From: UMGS1908 sp045655005 | Lineage (GTDB): Bacteria; Bacillota; Clostridia; Christensenellales; UBA1242 | Length of the DNA stretch: 10,044 nucleotides | Reading direction: 5' to 3' | Assembly (NCBI GenBank): GCA_045655005.1 | Contig: JAZOOJ010000008.1 | Location: 1-10,044, forward strand | Shown here: positions 6,353 through 10,044 of the stretch, piece by piece | Numbering within the stretch: position 1 is the first letter of the stretch | Layout of the letters: every line of letters begins with the position of its first letter | The notes under the pieces: model-generated | Told to the model about the DNA's origin: nothing | Seen by the model: the letters and a program-made list of their open reading frames with translations, nothing else | Database searches by the model: none | Program-made: the position numbers and the translations under genes

Positions 6353-6569
6353 ATTCTTTGCTAGGCAAAAGCCTAACCATTTCTAACTCATGTCAAGAAC
6401 CTTTCACGGCATAAACCGCCACTTCGATTTTAGTTTATTATATTTTGCACAATAAATGTTTTGTTTTTTTGTGTGTATTTGTTTAACTTTGTCTCTATGT
6501 TTTATAGTTTAGTTTTAAGTTTCATATTGCCAAAATCTATAAAAAATGGGAATATAAATGCAATTATTA
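6353..6569. other. Gene-free AT-rich spacer
   Basis: No open reading frame with a ribosome binding site is seen on either strand. A small hairpin TAGGC/GCCTA (6362-6375) and a minus-strand TATAAT at 6437-6442 without a -35 are present. From that box to the terminator at 6314-6352 would be a transcript of roughly 120 nt, with weak support. Confidence 0.4.
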
Positions 6570-6619
6570 GCAAAATATTGCAAAATACTCTTGACTTTGG
6601 TTTGATAATATGTTAAACT
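6570..6619 (+). promoter_or_regulatory. Promoter of the Fic gene with upstream direct repeats
   Basis: -35 TTGACT (6591-6596), a 17-bp spacer and -10 TAAACT (6614-6619). Two GCAAAATA repeats (6570-6577 and 6580-6587) sit exactly one helical turn apart just before the -35, a possible regulator site. The leader of about 23 nt includes AAAGGAG (6635-6641), 7 nt before the ATG. Confidence 0.65.
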
Positions 6620-6648
6620 ACTTAAAAAGTTCATAAAGGAGTTTTGTT

Positions 6649-7755
6649 ATGAAAGAAGCATATATACCTTCTACGTTACCACTTAAAACTACAGAAATTG
6701 ATATTTCATTGTTTTTGGATGAACTTATTGATGCTAGTTCAAAACTAGAAATATACAAAGAAAAAGTTAAGGATAGTAAAGTTAATAGTTCCTGGTTTAT
6801 GCCTACGCTGCAAAGAAAAGAGGCTTTGGCTTCATCTGTACTAGAAGGAACGCAAGCGACTTTTGATGGTGTTCTATTGAATCAAGTTAATCCAGATGAT
6901 AAAGACAAGGGTTTGGTTGAAGTTTCTAATTATTTTGATGCATGTATCAATGGACTTCAATATTTGAGCACAAATGAATTTTCTGATGAATTTTTCTGTA
7001 TTTTAAATAAGGAATTACTAAAAGGAGTTGCAAGAAAAAATTCAATTGAGATTGGTTGCTATAGAAAATCGCAGAATTATATCGCAGAACAAAACAAAAA
7101 TACTGAAAACAAGACTCAAACTATCACTTATATTCCACCCAAAGCCGAAAATGTTAAAGGGCTTATGTCAAATCTGATTGCATACATGAATAATTCAAAC
7201 GATAATTATAGATCGTTAGTAAGAGCCGCAATTATTCATGCACAATTTGAAACCATTCATCCCTTTATGGATGGAAACGGAAGGGTTGGAAGAATGTTAA
7301 TTCCCTTGTATTTGTGCAAGAAGAAAGAAATGGAATTCCCATGTTTTTTTATTAGTGAAGCTTTTGAACATGATAAACTAAAGTATTATAAATTATTAAA
7401 CGAAATAAGAACGGATGGTGATTGGAATTCATGGATAAAATTTTTCCTATCGACAGTAGCCAAACAATGTGATAAATATATTAAAATGATTTCAGATATA
7501 AATCGGTTGTATGAAATTCATTCAAAACTGGCAACTAAAATTTCATCGGCTAATACTATAACAAAAGTTTTGGATTGTTTTTATAAATATCCAATATTAA
7601 CATTAAGAAAGTTGATTGAAATAACACATTTGCCAACCTCAAGTGCAATTAGATGTTTAACAAAATTGGTAGATGCAGACATTTTAGTGTCAGACAACAA
7701 AAACAGAAACAAAACATATTTTTGTTATGATTTGTTTTCTATTTTAAAGCAATAA
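6649..7755 (+). CDS. fic: Fic/DOC family protein (class II, probable protein AMPylase)
   Basis: This 368-residue cytoplasmic protein would transfer AMP (or another nucleotide part) from ATP to hydroxyl side chains of target proteins. Layout: an N-terminal Fic_N-type region (about 1-90) holding the inhibitory-helix motif S62-xxx-E66-G67, which marks class II self-inhibited Fic proteins; the target-docking flap around TYIPPKAENV (160-169); the catalytic motif HPFMDGNGRVGR (204-215) with H204 and all key residues intact; and a C-terminal winged-helix-like segment (about 303-366). The length matches the family. It has its own promoter and AAAGGAG. No separate antitoxin gene is adjacent, which fits an internally restrained enzyme. 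The target is unknown; the C-terminal domain suggests possible DNA binding and autoregulation. Confidence 0.93.
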   Translation: MKEAYIPSTLPLKTTEIDISLFLDELIDASSKLEIYKEKVKDSKVNSSWFMPTLQRKEALASSVLEGTQATFDGVLLNQVNPDDKDKGLVEVSNYFDACINGLQYLSTNEFSDEFFCILNKELLKGVARKNSIEIGCYRKSQNYIAEQNKNTENKTQTITYIPPKAENVKGLMSNLIAYMNNSNDNYRSLVRAAIIHAQFETIHPFMDGNGRVGRMLIPLYLCKKKEMEFPCFFISEAFEHDKLKYYKLLNEIRTDGDWNSWIKFFLSTVAKQCDKYIKMISDINRLYEIHSKLATKISSANTITKVLDCFYKYPILTLRKLIEITHLPTSSAIRCLTKLVDADILVSDNKNRNKTYFCYDLFSILKQ

Positions 7756-7763
7756 CGCTATAT

Positions 7764-7832
7764 ATTCTAAAAAAGAAAGAGCAGTCAAAGCTACAACTTG
7801 TGACTACTCTAAACCCAATGGGTGCTTTACGC
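7764..7832 (-). ncRNA. Candidate short RNA of about 65 nt, antisense to the fic 3' untranslated region
   Basis: On the minus strand a good promoter (7839-7867) points into a short segment with a small ACCC/GGGT hairpin (7813-7823) and then a long hairpin (7778-7790 with 7797-7810, one G-U pair and a 1-nt bulge). That hairpin is followed by TTTCTTTTTT, an intrinsic terminator in this direction but not in the other, where no T-run follows. No open reading frame fits. The RNA would be complementary to any fic transcript running past 7764. Confidence 0.5.
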
Positions 7833-7838
7833 AATTCT

Positions 7839-7867
7839 AGTTTACAACAAATGTATTTTGTTGTCAA
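7839..7867 (-). promoter_or_regulatory. Promoter of the candidate short minus-strand RNA
   Basis: Perfect -35 TTGACA (7862-7867), a 17-bp spacer and -10 TAAACT (7839-7844), the same -10 as the Fic promoter. It lies back to back with the likely promoter of the 37-residue gene. Confidence 0.6.
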
Positions 7868-7871
7868 TCCC

Positions 7872-7899
7872 TTGGGCTTCATTTTTAGATTTATATAAA
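7872..7899 (+). promoter_or_regulatory. Possible promoter of the 37-residue protein gene
   Basis: -10 TATAAA (7894-7899) with a weak -35 TTGGGC (7872-7877) and a 16-bp spacer. The start would be close to the ribosome binding site at 7911. Confidence 0.35.
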
Positions 7900-7926
7900 T
7901 AAATTTAAGAAGGAGGAGCGTCGGTG

Positions 7927-8040
7927 ATGGACAGAAGAAAATCGGGTTGGATTGAAATTTTTACGCCATATATTACCAAAAATGGCAAAACAATCTATCC
8001 AAAAAACACAAAGTATTTTCACTTTTGGGTGAAAAGATAA
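7927..8040 (+). CDS. Small conserved-type protein, 37 residues
   Basis: This is a short gene with strong framing signals: AGGAGG at 7911-7916, 10 nt before the ATG (7 nt before an alternative GTG at 7924), a TAA stop at 8038-8040, and a perfect terminator beginning 2 nt later. The product is basic and aromatic: an RRKSGW start, a central PYITKNGKTIYPKN and a FHFWVKR end. The PYIT-x-NGKxIYxxx pattern is, from memory, like short hypothetical proteins common in gut Firmicutes and Bacteroidetes; no function is known to me. No membrane segment or cysteine pair is present. An opposite-strand frame over it lacks a ribosome binding site and is taken as a shadow. Confidence 0.7.
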   Translation: MDRRKSGWIEIFTPYITKNGKTIYPKNTKYFHFWVKR

Positions 8041-8042
8041 CG

Positions 8043-8070
8043 AAAAAGGGCTATGATATAGCCCTTTTTT
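8043..8070 (+). terminator. Intrinsic terminator of the 37-residue gene
   Basis: A perfect 12-bp stem (AAAAAGGGCTAT 8043-8054 with 8058-8069) with a 3-nt loop merges into a run of six T. Its tight placement after the stop codon supports the small gene being real. The 85 bp after it (8071-8154) hold no gene. Confidence 0.9.
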
Positions 8071-8154
8071 AATACTGTCAATATGCTTTATAGTGGTACC
8101 CGCGGTTATCATACTTAATCTTTTTGTTAATATGTTTTTTCATATTATTTAATA

Positions 8155-8186
8155 AAAAACCTAAATCGATATCGATTTAGGTTTTT
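8155..8186 (-). terminator. Intrinsic terminator of tRNA-Ser
   Basis: A perfect palindrome (CCTAAATCGAT then ATCGATTTAGG, 8160-8181) is flanked by A5 and T5, giving 16 + 16 complementary bases. It lies 2 nt after the tRNA 3' end and is followed by T residues on the minus strand. Confidence 0.88.
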
Positions 8187-8188
8187 CT

Positions 8189-8279
8189 TGGCGGAGAGTT
8201 CGGGATTCGAACCCGAGCTGCAGTTTCCCACACTAAGGCCTTAGCAGGGCCTCCTCTTCGGCCACTTGAGTAACTCTCC
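8189..8279 (-). tRNA. tRNA-Ser (anticodon GCU)
   Basis: This 91-nt type II tRNA reads AGC/AGU codons. Acceptor stem GGAGAGT/ACTCTCC; D-stem CTC/GAG; anticodon stem AGGCC/GGCCT around the loop CTGCTAA, with anticodon GCT at 8243-8245 on the complementary strand; a long variable arm TGTGG-GAAA-CTGCA; T-arm TCGGG-TTCGAAT-CCCGA; discriminator G and an encoded CCA (8189-8191). It has its own promoter and terminator, so it is a single-gene unit. Confidence 0.97.
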
Positions 8280-8321
8280 ACACTTTTATTTAATTGTATT
8301 ACATATTACTGTAACATTGAT

Positions 8322-8350
8322 ATTATACCCTACTTAATGCTATTTTGCAA
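8322..8350 (-). promoter_or_regulatory. Promoter of tRNA-Ser
   Basis: -35 TTGCAA (8345-8350), a 17-bp spacer and consensus -10 TATAAT (8322-8327) on the minus strand, with a GGG just before the -10. The start is near 8315, giving a 5' leader of about 36 nt. Confidence 0.85.
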
Positions 8351-8401
8351 CACTTTTTCATAAGTTTGTTTAAAAATATTTGCAAAATTTGTTGTTTTAA
8401 T

Positions 8402-8430
8402 GTAACATTGATTGCTTAACTTCATACAAT
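8402..8430 (+). promoter_or_regulatory. Possible promoter of the HD-domain gene
   Basis: -35-like GTAACA (8402-8407), a 17-bp spacer and -10 TACAAT (8425-8430). The -35 lies in a 12-bp sequence TGTAACATTGAT (8401-8412) that also occurs at 8310-8321, at the start point of the tRNA transcript. Confidence 0.4.
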
Positions 8431-8460
8431 ATATCAACAAACCATATCGGAAGTAAGCTT

Positions 8461-9120
8461 ATGTCATATATTGAGTTATTAAATGATAAGCAAGTAATAA
8501 ATTCTTATGAAATGATTGAATCTAAGATTAATAAATGCCCCATTGACCATTCACTCGGTCATATAAGTAGAACGCTTGAAAATGCCAAAATATTAGCTGA
8601 TTTAGTCAATTTAAATAAAAATGAATGTGACAGATTGCTTTGTGCTTGCGTTCTTCACGATATTGGCTACACCCATTCCAGATTCTCACACGCCACATTC
8701 GGAGCGATGCGTTGTCGACACATTCTCAGACATTATTATTACAGCGAAGAAGACATTGAAATTATTTCCAGTATTATTTCAAGCCACAACTCATTAAATC
8801 TCTCTGAGTATGAATTTAAAGAGTCTGCACTGTTGATGCTTGCCGATAAACTTGATATAGGTAAATCTAGGTTAAATGCAGGCTATGACAATGAAAACTC
8901 ATTATTTAAAGTAATTAAAAATATTGATTACGTTGCCTATAAGCGTCATAATTATTCTATTAGTATAGAACTAAACTGCCAGCCATTTACATCTATTTAT
9001 CAATTAAAATCTTGTTCATTAATTTCAAAACTAGATGACTATTTTAAAATTGCATCAGAAATATTAGGAATAAAGTTTAAACTATTTATAAATATAAGAA
9101 AAGCACCTATCAAAAATTGA
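8461..9120 (+). CDS. HD-domain phosphohydrolase
   Basis: This 219-residue cytoplasmic metal-dependent phosphohydrolase carries the HD-domain ligands: H30 and H34 in DHSLGHISR, H66-D67 in VLHDIG, H72 and H77 just after, H109 in SSHN and D129 in LADKLD. The order and spacing fit the HD superfamily, and the compact N-terminal catalytic domain (about 25-140) is followed by a C-terminal extension (about 150-219) of unknown role. Substrates in this superfamily range from nucleotides to (p)ppGpp and cyclic dinucleotides; none can be assigned. The start has GGAAG 7 nt upstream, weaker than most genes here. The stop is TGA, and the last codons lie inside the hairpin at 9098-9132. It is convergent with the rRNA operon. 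Confidence 0.87.
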   Translation: MSYIELLNDKQVINSYEMIESKINKCPIDHSLGHISRTLENAKILADLVNLNKNECDRLLCACVLHDIGYTHSRFSHATFGAMRCRHILRHYYYSEEDIEIISSIISSHNSLNLSEYEFKESALLMLADKLDIGKSRLNAGYDNENSLFKVIKNIDYVAYKRHNYSISIELNCQPFTSIYQLKSCSLISKLDDYFKIASEILGIKFKLFINIRKAPIKN

Positions 9121-9132
9121 TAAGTGCTTTTC
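9098..9132. terminator. Shared terminator of the rRNA operon and HD-domain gene
   Basis: A 15-bp stem (9098-9112 with 9118-9132) has one A-C mismatch on the plus strand that is G-U on the minus strand. T-rich sequence lies on both sides (TTTTC on plus; TTTTCTTATATTT on minus). It starts about 7 nt after the 5S end and contains the HD gene stop codon. Confidence 0.8.
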
Positions 9133-9138
9133 ATTGAA

Positions 9139-9254
9139 GACGGCATCTTTCTACCCTCCCAGTTCGTCGCCAAACTAGTACTATCGACCCTAAGGAGCTT
9201 AACTTCTGTGTTCGGTATGAGAACAGGTGGACCTCCTCGGCATCAACACCGCCA
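9139..9254 (-). rRNA. rrf: 5S ribosomal RNA
   Basis: About 116 nt. The minus strand reads GGCGGTGTTGATGCC at the 5' end, then the conserved CATACCGAACACAGAAGTTAAG core of 5S rRNA (read from 9192-9213), and ends GATGCCGTC, which pairs with the 5' end to close helix I. The ends may be off by one to three bases. It follows 23S in the operon. Confidence 0.95.
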
Positions 9255-9384
9255 TGGTATAATCACGAGTAAACTCGATAATTATCTGAATTGTTTTAAT
9301 GTTCATAATAATGAACATTGACAACTGCATAATTTATAGAAAATCATTTAATGTGTAAGTAAAGTTAACTTACCACAAATGTAT
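9255..9384 (-). other. 23S-5S spacer with processing stem
   Basis: No tRNA gene is present. A 9-bp hairpin (AATGTTCAT 9298-9306 with 9311-9319) and a shorter GTAAGT/ACTTAC stem (9356-9373) are likely RNase cleavage sites for rRNA maturation. Confidence 0.55.

Positions 9385-10044
<660 letters not shown>

Noticed and set aside
8049..8082. Minus-strand TTGACA with a 17-bp spacer to TATCAT
   Set aside because: It overlaps the terminator of the small gene and drives no recognisable gene, so it is probably a chance match.
7891..8112. A 73-codon minus-strand frame over the 37-residue gene
   Set aside because: No ribosome binding site; it runs through a perfect terminator and is opposite a better supported gene.

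Overview
The window is a low-GC (roughly 30% by eye) bacterial chromosome segment from a Firmicutes-type organism. Evidence: strong AGGAGG-type ribosome binding sites, sigma-A-like TTGACA/TATAAT promoters with 16-17 bp spacers, intrinsic terminators after most genes, a GntR/YtrA-type ABC operon, and 5S and 23S rRNA of clostridial character. TGA is used as a stop (the HD-domain gene), so this is the standard code and not the Mycoplasma code. I cannot name the species; an uncultured gut Clostridia or Bacilli lineage fits.

Layout. 1-2100, minus strand: a three-gene operon coding a GntR/YtrA-like repressor, an ABC ATPase and an ABC-2 permease, with a clear promoter and overlapping inverted-repeat operator, ended by a terminator at 34-80. 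2100-5950, minus strand: short independent metabolic units, namely a PnuC-like vitamin/nucleoside transporter, a GNAT acetyltransferase plus alpha/beta hydrolase pair, a nucleoside phosphorylase family enzyme, and a two-helix membrane protein with a PH-like tail. Related hairpins (2861-2904, 4334-4405, 5291-5370) sit after the last three of these units.

5950-6640: a gene-free stretch with a relatively GC-rich (about 43%), hairpin-dense segment. A very good minus-strand promoter fires exactly at the edge of its first hairpin. It is the best candidate here for an undescribed structured RNA, either free-standing or a long leader of the membrane protein gene. 6649-7755, plus strand: a class II Fic protein. 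It is followed by a possible short minus-strand RNA tail-to-tail with it, then a 37-residue protein gene with strong start and stop signals.

8155-8350, minus strand: tRNA-Ser(GCU) with its own promoter and terminator. 8461-9120, plus strand: an HD-domain phosphohydrolase converging on the 3' end of a minus-strand rRNA operon (5S, then the last 660 nt of 23S). The HD gene stop codon lies inside a hairpin that probably terminates both. Apart from the operons named, the genes look independent; no obvious pathway links them, although the phosphorylase and PnuC could both serve nucleoside salvage.
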